From: Lysobacterales bacterium PRO7
Lineage (GTDB): Bacteria > Pseudomonadota > Gammaproteobacteria > Xanthomonadales > Rhodanobacteraceae
NCBI GenBank assembly: GCA_021404785.1
Contig: QWHH01000003.1
Coordinates: 1 to 64,000 of the forward strand
Direction of reading: 5' to 3'
DNA length: 64,000 nucleotides
A program made the position numbers and the translations under genes. The notes below the pieces were generated by a model. The model saw nothing but the letters and a program-made list of their open reading frames with translations, ran no database searches and was not told the DNA's origin. Every line of letters begins with the position of its first letter. The first letter of the stretch is position 1. Shown here piece by piece: positions 14,795 to 23,594 of the stretch.

Positions 14795-16545
14795 CAGAAT
14801 GGCCAGAAGCGCGGGATCAGCCACATCGACAGCGCGCAGAACATCGCGATCAGCGGGATACCGACTTTCATGAAATCGGCAAACCGGTAGCCGCCGGCCG
14901 CGTACACCATGGTATTGGTCGGATAACCAACCGGTGTCGCGAACGACGTCGCCGCGGCAAAGGCCACACAGATCACGAACGGGGTCGGACTCACCTGCAT
15001 GACGTGTGCGACGGAAATCGCGATCGGCACCATCAACACCACGGACGGATTGTGGCCCATCATCTCGGTGAGCAGCGCGGTGAGCAGGTACACCATGAGC
15101 AATGCCGCGAGCGGACCGTGCTGGCCGACCAGATGCATGCCGGCCGCGACGACCTCGCGCGCAAGGCCGGTTTTCTCCAACGCAATGCCGAGCGGCAGGA
15201 TCGCGCCGAGCAAGACGATGACCTTCCAGTCCATCGTCTCGTAGACATCGTCGAACGAGAAGCAGCCGGTCAGTGCCATCGCCACACAACCCGCCAGCGC
15301 GCTGACCACGATCGGCAGGATGCCGAGCCCGGCGACGGCGACCACGGCGACGAGGATGCCGATCGCGAGCGGCGCCTTGCGCCGCGTCGCGCGCGTGTCG
15401 CCGCGCTCACTGAGCACGACCAGACCGGATTCGCGGCGCAACTGGCGCAGTGCCGGCTCGTCGACGAGCAGCAGCAGGATGTCGCCGACTTCCAGGCGCG
15501 TGTGCTTGAGCTGCTCACGCAGGATGCGGCTGCGCCGTTGCACCGCCAGCACCACGGCGTCGTCGCCCCAGCGCGCACCGAACTCACCGACGCTGTCGCC
15601 AGCGACGCGCGCGCCCGGCGCGACCAGCGCCTCGATCAGCACGCGCCGGCCGGCGGGAAGGTTCGCCGCCGGTGCGATCTCGAGCTTTAGCTTCAGCCGG
15701 AATTCCTCCAGCCGTTCCCAGTCGCCGCGTGCGAGCAGCACGTCGCCCTCGCGCAACTCCTGCTCGCGCGGCGCCCACAGGTGCTCGTCGCCGCGCAGCA
15801 GCTCCAGCACATACACCCCGAAACGCTCGCCGAGTTTCGCCGTCGCCACGGAATCGCCGATCAGCGGCGAATCGGCACGCACGCGCAGTTCGGTCACGAA
15901 TTTGCCGAGTTCGAGATTCTCCGAATGATCGGTGTCGATATGCCGCGGCAACAGCCAGCGCCCGACCAGCATCAGGTAAATGATGCCGGCGACGGCAAGC
16001 AATGCACCGAGCTTGGTGAATTCGAACACGCCGAACTCGGGCATGCCGTGCTGCACGGCCAGACTGTTGGTCAACAGGTTCGACGAAGTGCCAAGCAGGG
16101 TGCACACGCCGCCCATCTGCGCCGCATAGGACATCGGGATCAGCACGCGCGCCGGCGAAGTCTTGGCGCGCGCGCAGACGCTCAACGTCACCGGCAAAAA
16201 CGTCGCGACCAATGCCGTATTCTTCACGAATGCGCCGAGAAAACAGACGATGACAAGGATCGAAAGCGTCAGCAGCCACGGCCGCCGGATGCGCGACAGC
16301 GTGCGGATCAGGGGGTCGAGTGCGCCGGTACCGACGAGTCCCGCGTTCAGCGCGAACATCGCCGCGACGACGATCGTGGCCTCGTTGCTGAAGCCGGACA
16401 GGCCTTCCGCCGGCGTCAGGATTCCCGAAACGAGCAGGGCGACGAGCACGAGCAGGCCGACCACGTCGTAGCGCAATTTTTCGCTGACGAACAACGCCAT
16501 CGCGCCGATCACGATGGCGGCGACGGCCCAGGCCTGCAGGCTCAT
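14794..16545 (-). CDS. SLC13/DASS-family permease with TrkA-C domains
   Basis: This 583-residue membrane protein has two blocks of hydrophobic helices separated by a soluble region (about residues 205-375) that contains two RCK/TrkA-C-like domains. The NTALVATFLPV and GYPTNTMVYAAGGYRF stretches fit the SLC13 (divalent anion:Na+ symporter) superfamily, which carries sulfate, thiosulfate or dicarboxylates. It overlaps the upstream oxidoreductase gene by four bases (ATGA) and the downstream iron-sulfur gene by one, so it is firmly inside the operon. Sulfate or sulfite export or import is a reasonable inference but unproven. Confidence 0.85.
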   Translation of the reverse strand: MSLQAWAVAAIVIGAMALFVSEKLRYDVVGLLVLVALLVSGILTPAEGLSGFSNEATIVVAAMFALNAGLVGTGALDPLIRTLSRIRRPWLLTLSILVIVCFLGAFVKNTALVATFLPVTLSVCARAKTSPARVLIPMSYAAQMGGVCTLLGTSSNLLTNSLAVQHGMPEFGVFEFTKLGALLAVAGIIYLMLVGRWLLPRHIDTDHSENLELGKFVTELRVRADSPLIGDSVATAKLGERFGVYVLELLRGDEHLWAPREQELREGDVLLARGDWERLEEFRLKLKLEIAPAANLPAGRRVLIEALVAPGARVAGDSVGEFGARWGDDAVVLAVQRRSRILREQLKHTRLEVGDILLLLVDEPALRQLRRESGLVVLSERGDTRATRRKAPLAIGILVAVVAVAGLGILPIVVSALAGCVAMALTGCFSFDDVYETMDWKVIVLLGAILPLGIALEKTGLAREVVAAGMHLVGQHGPLAALLMVYLLTALLTEMMGHNPSVVLMVPIAISVAHVMQVSPTPFVICVAFAAATSFATPVGYPTNTMVYAAGGYRFADFMKVGIPLIAMFCALSMWLIPRFWPF

Positions 16546-19286
16546 GCGGCTTGCTCCGTGGCATGGGTGCGCACGATGCGCACCTTCAGGTCGAACCACG
16601 CCGCCTGCCCGGTCACGGCATCCGCATTCGCGTAGCGGTAGCCGTCGGCGCGCGGCGGCAGCAAGTCGTCGATCGCATGGTTGAGCAGGAACCCTTTTGT
16701 ATACTCTGGCGCATCCGCGTCGAGCTTCCACGCGCCGCGCTGCTTGCCGATCGCGTTCCAGGTCCAGACCACGCCGGGCGCGGTGCCTTCGTGGAACTTC
16801 GCCTGTGCGCGGATGCGGCCGTGCGCGGATTCCGCGAATACATCGTCACCATCATTGATGCCGTGCGCCCGGGCGGTATCGGGATGCAGGTAGAGGAAAT
16901 TGCGCGCCGCGATCTGGCGCAGCCAGGCGTTCTGCGAGCCCCAGGCGTGGTACATGAACATGGGACGCTGGGTGATGGCGGAAACCGGAAACGCCGCGTC
17001 TTCCGGCGCAGCCGCATGGTAGAAAGGCAGCGGGTCGAAGAATTTCTCGACGCGCGCACGTTCGCGCGCGGGCGGCTGCGCGGCGCCATGCCCCTGCGCA
17101 GCGAGGCGGAATTTCTGCAATCGCTCGGAATAGATTTCCAGCACGATCGCATCCGTCGAACCGACGAAGCCGAGCGACTTGGCCCAGGCGAGGTAATCGC
17201 GATTGGCCATCTTGTAATAGCGGCCGGCGTCGGGAATCTTCGTTTCCCAATGGCAATCGTGCGCCTTGTACGCATCGAGCTGATGCGGATTCGGTGCGCC
17301 GATCCCCGGCTTGTCGCCCGACGGACCGCGCCAGCCGGCGAGCAGGCCCACGCCCGGCGCGCGTTCGTGTTCGACCATGTACTGCGCGTAGCCGCGCGGA
17401 TATATCGCTGCGCCATCCGCATCGACCATGCCCGGCAGTTTCAGGCGCGTGCCGAGATCGAGCAGCACGTCCTGGAACGGACGCACGTCTCGATCCGGAT
17501 GGCATACCGGTTGGCGGATCGCGTCCGCGGCAGCGTCGGCATCGGAAATCGGCCGATCCAGCAGCGAGATGCAGTCGTGGCGTTCCAGGTAGGTTGTGTC
17601 CGGCAGCACGAGATCGGCGTAGTTCACCGTCTCCGACCAATACGCGTCGGCGTAGATGAAGCGTGGAATCCTGTACGTGCCGTCGGGGTCCTTGTCGCAG
17701 AGCATGCGCTGCGTGTCGTGCGTGTTCATCGCCGAGTTCCAGCCCATGTTGGCCATGAACAGGAACAACGTGTCGATCTTGTGCGGATCGCCGGCCCAGG
17801 CGTTGCGGATCACGGATTGCAGCATGCCGTGCGCGGCGAGCGGGAATTCCCACGAGAACGCCTTGTCGATGCGGCGCGGCGAACCGTGCGCGTCGACGAC
17901 GAGGTCTTCCGGGGCGTGCACGTAGCCGAGCGGTCCGGCGTTGAGCGCGCCATTCTCCTTGCGCGATTTGCCCGGACGGGTGGCTGGTGGCACGGATTTC
18001 GGATACGGCGGTTGGTAACGGAAACTTCCCGGTGTATCGATCGCGCCGAGCAGCATCTGCAAGACGTGGATCATGCGGCAGGTGTGGAAGCCGTTCGCAT
18101 GCGCGGCGATGCCGCGCATCGCGTGCATCGAAACCGGACGGCCGATCATTTCCTCATGCACGCGGCCGTGCGTATCGATCCAACGCTGCGGCAGGCGGAT
18201 TTCCTGATTGAACGCGACGTCGGCGAGTTCCGCGGCGATGCGGCGAATCGTTGCGGCGTCGACGCCGCACTGCGGCGCGACATGTTCAGGTGCGTAATCG
18301 TCGCTGAGAAAACGTTCGGCGAGCAACGCAAACGCGGGCATCGCCTGGTGGCCGTCGGGCAAGGTGAATTCGCCCACGATGGCGGGTGCGGTGTCCAGCG
18401 AGTCCGCGGGCCGCGCGATGTTGCCGCGCTTGTCCCAGCACAGCGCATTGCCCTGCGCATCGCGCGCGATCAGTCCATCGTCCGCGCCGCCGGGATTGCG
18501 TACGACCAGGTGGTGCGCATTCGTGTACTTCACGAGGTAATCGAAATCGATGCGATCGTGGATCAGCAATTGGCGGATCAGCGCGCCGACGAATAGACCG
18601 TCGGTGCCGGGGCGAATGCCGATCCACTCGTCGGCGATCGCGGCGTAACCGGTGCGCACCGGGTTGATCGCGACAATCTTCGCGCCGCGCGATTTGAGCT
18701 TGCCGAGTCCGAGCTTGATCGGATTGGAGTCGTGATCCTCGGCGACACCGAACATGAGCAGGAACTTCGTGTGCTCCCAATCCGGTTCGCCGAATTCCCA
18801 GAACGAACCGCCCAATGTGTACATGCCGGCGGCGGCCATGTTGACCGAGCAGAACCCGCCGTGCGCCGCGTAGTTGATCGTGCCGAACTGCTGCGCCCAC
18901 CAGCTGGTCAGCGCCTGCGACTGGTCGCGGCCGGTGAAAAACGCGAGTTCATCCGGATTGCGCGCACGGATGTCGCCCAGCCACTTTGTCGCCAGCGCCA
19001 GCGCCTCGTCCCATTCGATCTCGCGGAATTGGCCCGTACCGCGCTCGCCCACACGCAGCAGCGGTTTGCGCAACCGCGCCGGCGAATAGTGCTGCATGAT
19101 CCCGGCCGAGCCTTTCGCGCACAGCACGCCCTTGTTGACTGGGTGCGCCGGGTTACCCTGGATGTAGCGCACGCGGCCGTTCTTCAGATGCACCTTGATG
19201 CCGCAGCGGCACGCGCACATGTAGCACGTGGTCGTCTTGACCTCGTCGCCCACGGGTTCATTGAGTTTCAGCTGCGTGTGCGGCAT
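16542..19286 (-). CDS. soeA: Molybdopterin oxidoreductase catalytic subunit (SoeA-like)
   Basis: This 914-residue molybdopterin-guanine-dinucleotide enzyme has an N-terminal [4Fe-4S] site (Cys21, Cys24, Cys28, Cys56), a likely Mo ligand Cys146 in GGFCSVNM, and a C-terminal dinucleotide-binding domain. There is no twin-arginine signal, so it should be cytoplasmic. With a four-cluster ferredoxin subunit and a DmsC-type anchor this matches SoeABC, the cytoplasmically oriented sulfite dehydrogenase. A Cys ligand and the TTCYMCACRC start argue against DMSO reductase. Polysulfide/thiosulfate reductase-like activity remains possible. It is first in the operon and divergent from a WYL regulator. Confidence 0.82.
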   Translation of the reverse strand: MPHTQLKLNEPVGDEVKTTTCYMCACRCGIKVHLKNGRVRYIQGNPAHPVNKGVLCAKGSAGIMQHYSPARLRKPLLRVGERGTGQFREIEWDEALALATKWLGDIRARNPDELAFFTGRDQSQALTSWWAQQFGTINYAAHGGFCSVNMAAAGMYTLGGSFWEFGEPDWEHTKFLLMFGVAEDHDSNPIKLGLGKLKSRGAKIVAINPVRTGYAAIADEWIGIRPGTDGLFVGALIRQLLIHDRIDFDYLVKYTNAHHLVVRNPGGADDGLIARDAQGNALCWDKRGNIARPADSLDTAPAIVGEFTLPDGHQAMPAFALLAERFLSDDYAPEHVAPQCGVDAATIRRIAAELADVAFNQEIRLPQRWIDTHGRVHEEMIGRPVSMHAMRGIAAHANGFHTCRMIHVLQMLLGAIDTPGSFRYQPPYPKSVPPATRPGKSRKENGALNAGPLGYVHAPEDLVVDAHGSPRRIDKAFSWEFPLAAHGMLQSVIRNAWAGDPHKIDTLFLFMANMGWNSAMNTHDTQRMLCDKDPDGTYRIPRFIYADAYWSETVNYADLVLPDTTYLERHDCISLLDRPISDADAAADAIRQPVCHPDRDVRPFQDVLLDLGTRLKLPGMVDADGAAIYPRGYAQYMVEHERAPGVGLLAGWRGPSGDKPGIGAPNPHQLDAYKAHDCHWETKIPDAGRYYKMANRDYLAWAKSLGFVGSTDAIVLEIYSERLQKFRLAAQGHGAAQPPARERARVEKFFDPLPFYHAAAPEDAAFPVSAITQRPMFMYHAWGSQNAWLRQIAARNFLYLHPDTARAHGINDGDDVFAESAHGRIRAQAKFHEGTAPGVVWTWNAIGKQRGAWKLDADAPEYTKGFLLNHAIDDLLPPRADGYRYANADAVTGQAAWFDLKVRIVRTHATEQAA

Positions 19287-19339
19287 GCGCGCATGATAAC
19301 GGATGCGGCACGGCGGCCCACATGCCGTACCATAGGAGA

Positions 19340-20308
19340 ATGGATCGTTACGAAAGAATTCTCACGCTGCATCGGATCCTGAAATCCGCGCGCTATCCGG
19401 TGCCGCTGGCAAAAATCCTCGACGAACTTGGCTGCTCGCGCGCCACGGGGTATCGAGACATCGCCTTCCTGCGCGACGCGCTCGGTGCGCCGATTGACAG
19501 CGAGGGTGACGAGGCCGCGTTCCGCTACAACGCGGATGAGGCCGAGCGCTTCGAGCTGCCCGGCCTGTGGCTGACCAGCGAGGAATTGCAGGCCCTGCTC
19601 GCGCTCAACGAGCTGGTCGGGCGCACCGGCCCGGGCATCCTCGCCACGACGCTCGCGCCGTTCCGCGCGCGCATCGATCGGCTGTTGTCGAACCAGACCG
19701 ACGGACAGAGCTTTCCCATCGAGCGCATCCGCGTGATCGGCTCGGGCACGCGGCGCGTGGACGAGGCCACGTTCCGCCACGTTGCCGGCGCGGTACTCGG
19801 GCGCAAGCGCCTGAAATTCGACTACCGCGCGCGTTCGACCAACGAGGCGACCACACGCACGGTTTCGCCGCAACGACTGACCCACTACCGCGACAACTGG
19901 TATCTGGACGCATGGGATCACGACCGCGACGCGTTGCGCAGTTTCGCGCTCGACCGGATCGGCCGCGCCAGCGTGCTCGAGGATGCCGCGCAGGATCGCG
20001 GTGAAGCGGAATTGAACGCGCACCTGGCGTCGAGCTACGGAATTTTCTCCGGCGCGCCAAAGGCCACGGCGACGATCCGTTTTTCCGCGCACGCCGCGCG
20101 CTGGGTCGCCGACGAACACTGGCACTCGCAGCAGCAGGGCACACGCCTGCCCGATGGCCGTTACGAATTGAAGGTGCCGTATTCGAATTCGCGCGAATTG
20201 CTGATGGACGTGCTGCGCTACGGCGCGGACGCGGAAGTGGTCGCGCCGGTGAGCTTGCGCGAGGAAATGAAGATCATGTTGCAGCTCGCGCTCGGCGCCT
20301 ACAAATGA
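19340..20308 (+). CDS. YafY/WYL-domain transcriptional regulator
   Basis: This roughly 322-residue regulator has an N-terminal winged helix-turn-helix (about residues 1-60) and a C-terminal WYL effector-binding domain. The conserved RDNWYLDAWDH motif is visible. The family norm begins MDRYERIL, so I start at ATG 19340. ATG 19322 is in frame and cannot be excluded, because the AGGAG before 19340 is only a base away from it. It is divergent from the oxidoreductase operon with about 50 bases between the starts, and overlaps the patatin gene by four bases, so it may regulate either. Confidence 0.82.
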   Translation: MDRYERILTLHRILKSARYPVPLAKILDELGCSRATGYRDIAFLRDALGAPIDSEGDEAAFRYNADEAERFELPGLWLTSEELQALLALNELVGRTGPGILATTLAPFRARIDRLLSNQTDGQSFPIERIRVIGSGTRRVDEATFRHVAGAVLGRKRLKFDYRARSTNEATTRTVSPQRLTHYRDNWYLDAWDHDRDALRSFALDRIGRASVLEDAAQDRGEAELNAHLASSYGIFSGAPKATATIRFSAHAARWVADEHWHSQQQGTRLPDGRYELKVPYSNSRELLMDVLRYGADAEVVAPVSLREEMKIMLQLALGAYK

Positions 20309-21138
20309 ACGCCAACGCAAAAACCGTCTCGCTCGTCCTCGGTTCCGGCGGCGCGCGCGGCTATGCGCACATCGGGGTGATCGAGGAATTGCTCGCGCAG
20401 GGTTTCGAAATCCGCAGCGTGGCCGGCGCCTCGATGGGCGCGCTGGTCGGCGGCATTTACACAGCGGGCAAACTCGACGCCTATCGCGACTGGACGCTCA
20501 CCCTGCAGAAGTTTGACGTGCTGCGCCTGCTCGACTGGACGTTTCGCGGCGGCCTGATCAAGGGCGACCGTATCATCGGCCGCCTGCGCGAGCTGATCGG
20601 CGACGTCCTGATCGAAAATCTGCCGATTCCCTACACCGCCGTCGCGGTCGATATCCTCGCCCAGCGCGAAATCTGGTTCACGCACGGACCCCTGTTCGAC
20701 GCGATCCGCGCCTCGATCGCGATTCCGACCGTGTTTCGCCCGCATCATTACGAAGGCCGCGTGCTGGTCGATGGCGGCCTGCTCAACCCGGTGCCGATCA
20801 CGCCGACCCTGCGCGACCTTACCGACTGCACGATCGCCGTGGACCTCAACGCCGCGCCGGACGATGCGAATTCCGCGTCGGCGCCGGACGCGAACACCGA
20901 TCCGGGCCTGCTCGAAACTTTCGCGCGTTCGCTCGATGCGGTGCAGTCCACGCTCACACGCTACCGCCTCGCCGCGCAGCCGCCGGATTTGCTTGTGACG
21001 ATTCCGCGCAGCGCCGGTGCGTTCTACGAATTCCACCGCGCGCCGGAACTTATCGAACTCGGTCGCGAGCGCACGCGCGCGGCGCTGGCGCAATGGCGCG
21101 GCCGCATCAAGTCCGATGGTGGTCCGGAACTTTCCTGA
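20305..21138 (+). CDS. Patatin-like phospholipase (RssA type)
   Basis: This 277-residue hydrolase has the bacterial patatin signature: oxyanion GSGGARG (13-19), nucleophile Ser43 in GASMG and catalytic Asp156 in VDGG. It resembles the RssA/YjjU group, which acts on phospholipid or lipid ester bonds, probably in the cytoplasm. The ATG overlaps the regulator stop (ATGA), so the two are co-translated. The last 32 bases overlap the 3' end of the convergent TDT permease gene. Confidence 0.9.
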   Translation: MNANAKTVSLVLGSGGARGYAHIGVIEELLAQGFEIRSVAGASMGALVGGIYTAGKLDAYRDWTLTLQKFDVLRLLDWTFRGGLIKGDRIIGRLRELIGDVLIENLPIPYTAVAVDILAQREIWFTHGPLFDAIRASIAIPTVFRPHHYEGRVLVDGGLLNPVPITPTLRDLTDCTIAVDLNAAPDDANSASAPDANTDPGLLETFARSLDAVQSTLTRYRLAAQPPDLLVTIPRSAGAFYEFHRAPELIELGRERTRAALAQWRGRIKSDGGPELS

Positions 21139-22192
21139 ACGTCGCACGCCACAATTCCGGCGCGTCGGCGAGGATCCAGCCGATGAAGGTCAGCAGCCAC
21201 AGGATCAGCGCGGCCCAGGCGAAGAACACCGCGATCGGCCGCAGCAAATCCATGTCCAGCGCACGCGCCAGGTTCCAGGTGCAGGTCGCGTACATGCCGA
21301 ACGGAAACACCGCGCCCCAGTCCAGCGGCTCGTAGCTGAGCGGATAGCGTCTCCACAAATGCCGCCACGCTTCGAGCACGATGAGCAACGGAATCCACCA
21401 CGTTGCCGTGGCCCAGAACAGCAAGGTGAAGCCGACGATGAAACTGCGCGCGGCCTGGATCACCGGCAAATCGGCGCCGTAATCGAGCAGATAAACGCCG
21501 GCGAGCGTGGAGATCGCCATCGCACCCATGCTGATCCAGTACGGCGGCGTCAGCTCGGACGGTGCAAGACGAAAAAATACGGAACGATAGAAAATCAGAG
21601 AGATGATCCAGATGTAGAGCATGCCACCGACCAACCACAACACCAGCGCAAGGAACAAATGTGCATGCGCATGCTCCGGAACGAGCGGCGCCAGCGCTGC
21701 ACCGAGGATAGCCACCGCTTGCGTCGCGACAATCGACAGCAGCCAGCCGCCGTCGAGTCCGCGCTCGATGCGCGGTTTGCGTTGCTTGATGATCAAGGTG
21801 GCGAACACCGCGTACATGACTACCACCCATGCCAGAAAAGCCAGCCACCAGAACGCGATGACCAGCGCGGGCGGTGCACCGACGATGCGGCATTCCAGGC
21901 CCATCACCGCGGTCGCGGCAACGAAGGTGAAGTAACCCTGGGCGCGGCGATGGTCGGCCAGGTCCGCGACGCATTCCTGCGGATACACGATCAGGCGTGC
22001 GAGCGAGATCAGGATCAAGGCCGGGTAGACGACGACATTGACGGCGAACAGCGCATCCGGAATCGCACTCAGGCCGCTGTCGCGCAACGCGATCGACACG
22101 ATGCTGGTGGCCATCGCGAGGGCGAAGTACGCCGGATGCAGCCGGCGCAGGTGCAGGCCGTGGCGGATGGCGTCCAGGCGCGTGTCGTGCAT
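21107..22192 (-). CDS. TDT-family permease (TehA/SLAC1/Mae1 fold)
   Basis: This 361-residue membrane protein has ten predicted helices and begins with the family LHPAYFALAMATSIVSIAL pattern. The telluride-resistance/dicarboxylate transporter family includes TehA, malate carriers and the fungal sulfite pump Ssu1. The substrate cannot be read from the sequence; sulfite is attractive given the neighbouring SoeABC-like operon but is only an inference. It is divergent from the MFS gene (66 bases apart) and convergent with the patatin gene. Confidence 0.8.
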   Translation of the reverse strand: MHDTRLDAIRHGLHLRRLHPAYFALAMATSIVSIALRDSGLSAIPDALFAVNVVVYPALILISLARLIVYPQECVADLADHRRAQGYFTFVAATAVMGLECRIVGAPPALVIAFWWLAFLAWVVVMYAVFATLIIKQRKPRIERGLDGGWLLSIVATQAVAILGAALAPLVPEHAHAHLFLALVLWLVGGMLYIWIISLIFYRSVFFRLAPSELTPPYWISMGAMAISTLAGVYLLDYGADLPVIQAARSFIVGFTLLFWATATWWIPLLIVLEAWRHLWRRYPLSYEPLDWGAVFPFGMYATCTWNLARALDMDLLRPIAVFFAWAALILWLLTFIGWILADAPELWRATFRKVPDHHRT

Positions 22193-22257
22193 TCCGGCAG
22201 GATACGCCGATCGCTGCGATCGGCGATAATCGCCGCTTCGATTGCCGGACTTCCGCG

Positions 22258-23460
22258 ATGAACGCCAATCAGTCCGCGCTGCGCAGCGGCGCTGCCAATA
22301 CGGTACTGACGGTGCTCGGCGCCATCAGTTTCTGCCACTTCCTCAACGATCTGATCCAATCGTTGCTGCCAGCTATCTATCCGCTGCTCAAAACGCAATA
22401 CGTGCTCGACTTCGGCCAGATCGGCCTGCTCACGCTCACCTACCAGACCACGGCGTCGCTGTTACAGCCGCTGGTGGGCTGGTACACCGACAAGCACCCG
22501 ATGCCGTATTCGCTTGCGATCGGCATGGGCTTCACCTTGTCGGGATTGTTGCTGCTCGCGATCGCGACGAGCTTCGGCGCGTTGTTGCTCGCCGCTGCAT
22601 TGGTCGGCACCGGATCGTCGGTCTTCCATCCGGAATCCTCGCGCATCGCGCGGCTGGCTTCGGGCGGCCGCCACGGTTTCGCACAGTCGTTTTTCCAGGT
22701 CGGCGGAAATCTTGGATCGTCGATCGGTCCGCTGCTCGCCGCGTTCATCGTGCTGCCTTACGGCCAGCACAGCATCGCGTGGTTTTCGATCGCGGCGCTG
22801 CTCGCAATCGTCTTGTTGAGCCGCGTCGGCGGCTGGTACGCGCAACACATGCGCACACGCGCGCAGTCGGTCGTGCATGAAGTCACGCATGGCTTGTCGC
22901 AACGGCAAGTGTGGATTGCGATCGCGGTACTGCTGGCGCTGATCTTCTCGAAGTATTTCTATCTCGCCAGCTTGTACAGCTACTACACGTTCTACTTGAT
23001 TGAACGTTTCCACGTCAGCGTGCGCGATTCGCAGTTGTACCTGTTCGTGTTCCTCGGCGCGGTTGCACTCGGCACGCTCATCGGCGGCCCGCTCGGCGAC
23101 CGCATCGGACGCAAGTACGTGATCTGGGCCTCGATCCTCGGCGTGCTGCCGTTCACGCTGATGCTGCCACACGCGAATCTGTTCTGGACTGCGGCGCTGA
23201 GCATCGTGATCGGCTTGATCCTGTCGTCGGCGTTCTCGGCGATCCTGGTCTACGCGCAGGAACTGCTGCCCGGCAAGGTCGGCACGATCTCGGGACTATT
23301 CTTCGGCTTCGCGTTCGGCATGGGCGGACTCGGCGCGGCCCTGCTTGGCGAGCTGGCCGACCGCCGCGGCATCGAATACGTGTATGCGCTATGCGCGTGG
23401 CTGCCGGCAATCGGCCTGCTCACGGTGTTCTTGCCGAATTTGCGGCAGCGCAAAAATTGA
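22258..23460 (+). CDS. fsr: MFS transporter of the fosmidomycin-resistance (Fsr) type
   Basis: This 400-residue protein has twelve predicted helices. The first segment FCHFLNDLIQSLLPAIYPLL, the PLVGWYTDKHPMPYS loop and the GGPLGDRIGRKYVIW MFS loop are typical of Fsr. Related proteins export fosmidomycin and other compounds from the cytoplasm. The natural substrate is unknown. It ends just before a multi-hairpin intergenic element shared with rho. Confidence 0.88.
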   Translation: MNANQSALRSGAANTVLTVLGAISFCHFLNDLIQSLLPAIYPLLKTQYVLDFGQIGLLTLTYQTTASLLQPLVGWYTDKHPMPYSLAIGMGFTLSGLLLLAIATSFGALLLAAALVGTGSSVFHPESSRIARLASGGRHGFAQSFFQVGGNLGSSIGPLLAAFIVLPYGQHSIAWFSIAALLAIVLLSRVGGWYAQHMRTRAQSVVHEVTHGLSQRQVWIAIAVLLALIFSKYFYLASLYSYYTFYLIERFHVSVRDSQLYLFVFLGAVALGTLIGGPLGDRIGRKYVIWASILGVLPFTLMLPHANLFWTAALSIVIGLILSSAFSAILVYAQELLPGKVGTISGLFFGFAFGMGGLGAALLGELADRRGIEYVYALCAWLPAIGLLTVFLPNLRQRKN

Positions 23461-23474
23461 ACTTTGCTCTTGCC

Positions 23475-23588
23475 CCCTCTCCCGCTGGCGGGAGAGGGTT
23501 GGGGTGAGGGGAAGTCCGGGAAGGTACTCCACAATTTTCCCTCACCCGCCGCGCTTCGCGCGTCGGCCTCTCCCGCATACGGGAGAGG
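23475..23588. repeat. Multi-hairpin intergenic element between fsr and rho
   Basis: Three nested or adjacent inverted repeats are visible: CCCTCTCCCGC with GCGGGAGAGGG (23475-23498), GGGTGAGGG with CCCTCACCC (23502-23510 and 23539-23547), and CCTCTCCC with GGGAGAGG (23567-23588). The layout is that of a REP-like palindromic element and it sits between two converging genes, so it may also end transcription from both sides. Confidence 0.65.
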
Positions 23589-23594
23589 CGAAAA

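Noticed and set aside
16551-18596. 681-codon plus-strand frame opposite the molybdopterin enzyme
   Set aside because: Arg/His/Val-rich shadow of the real gene in a GC-rich genome. No domain is recognisable.
16542-19286. Molybdopterin subunit as DMSO reductase (DmsA) or nitrate reductase
   Set aside because: No twin-arginine signal, a Cys rather than Ser or Asp as likely Mo ligand, and the TTCYMCACRC start fit SoeA/PsrA-type enzymes better.
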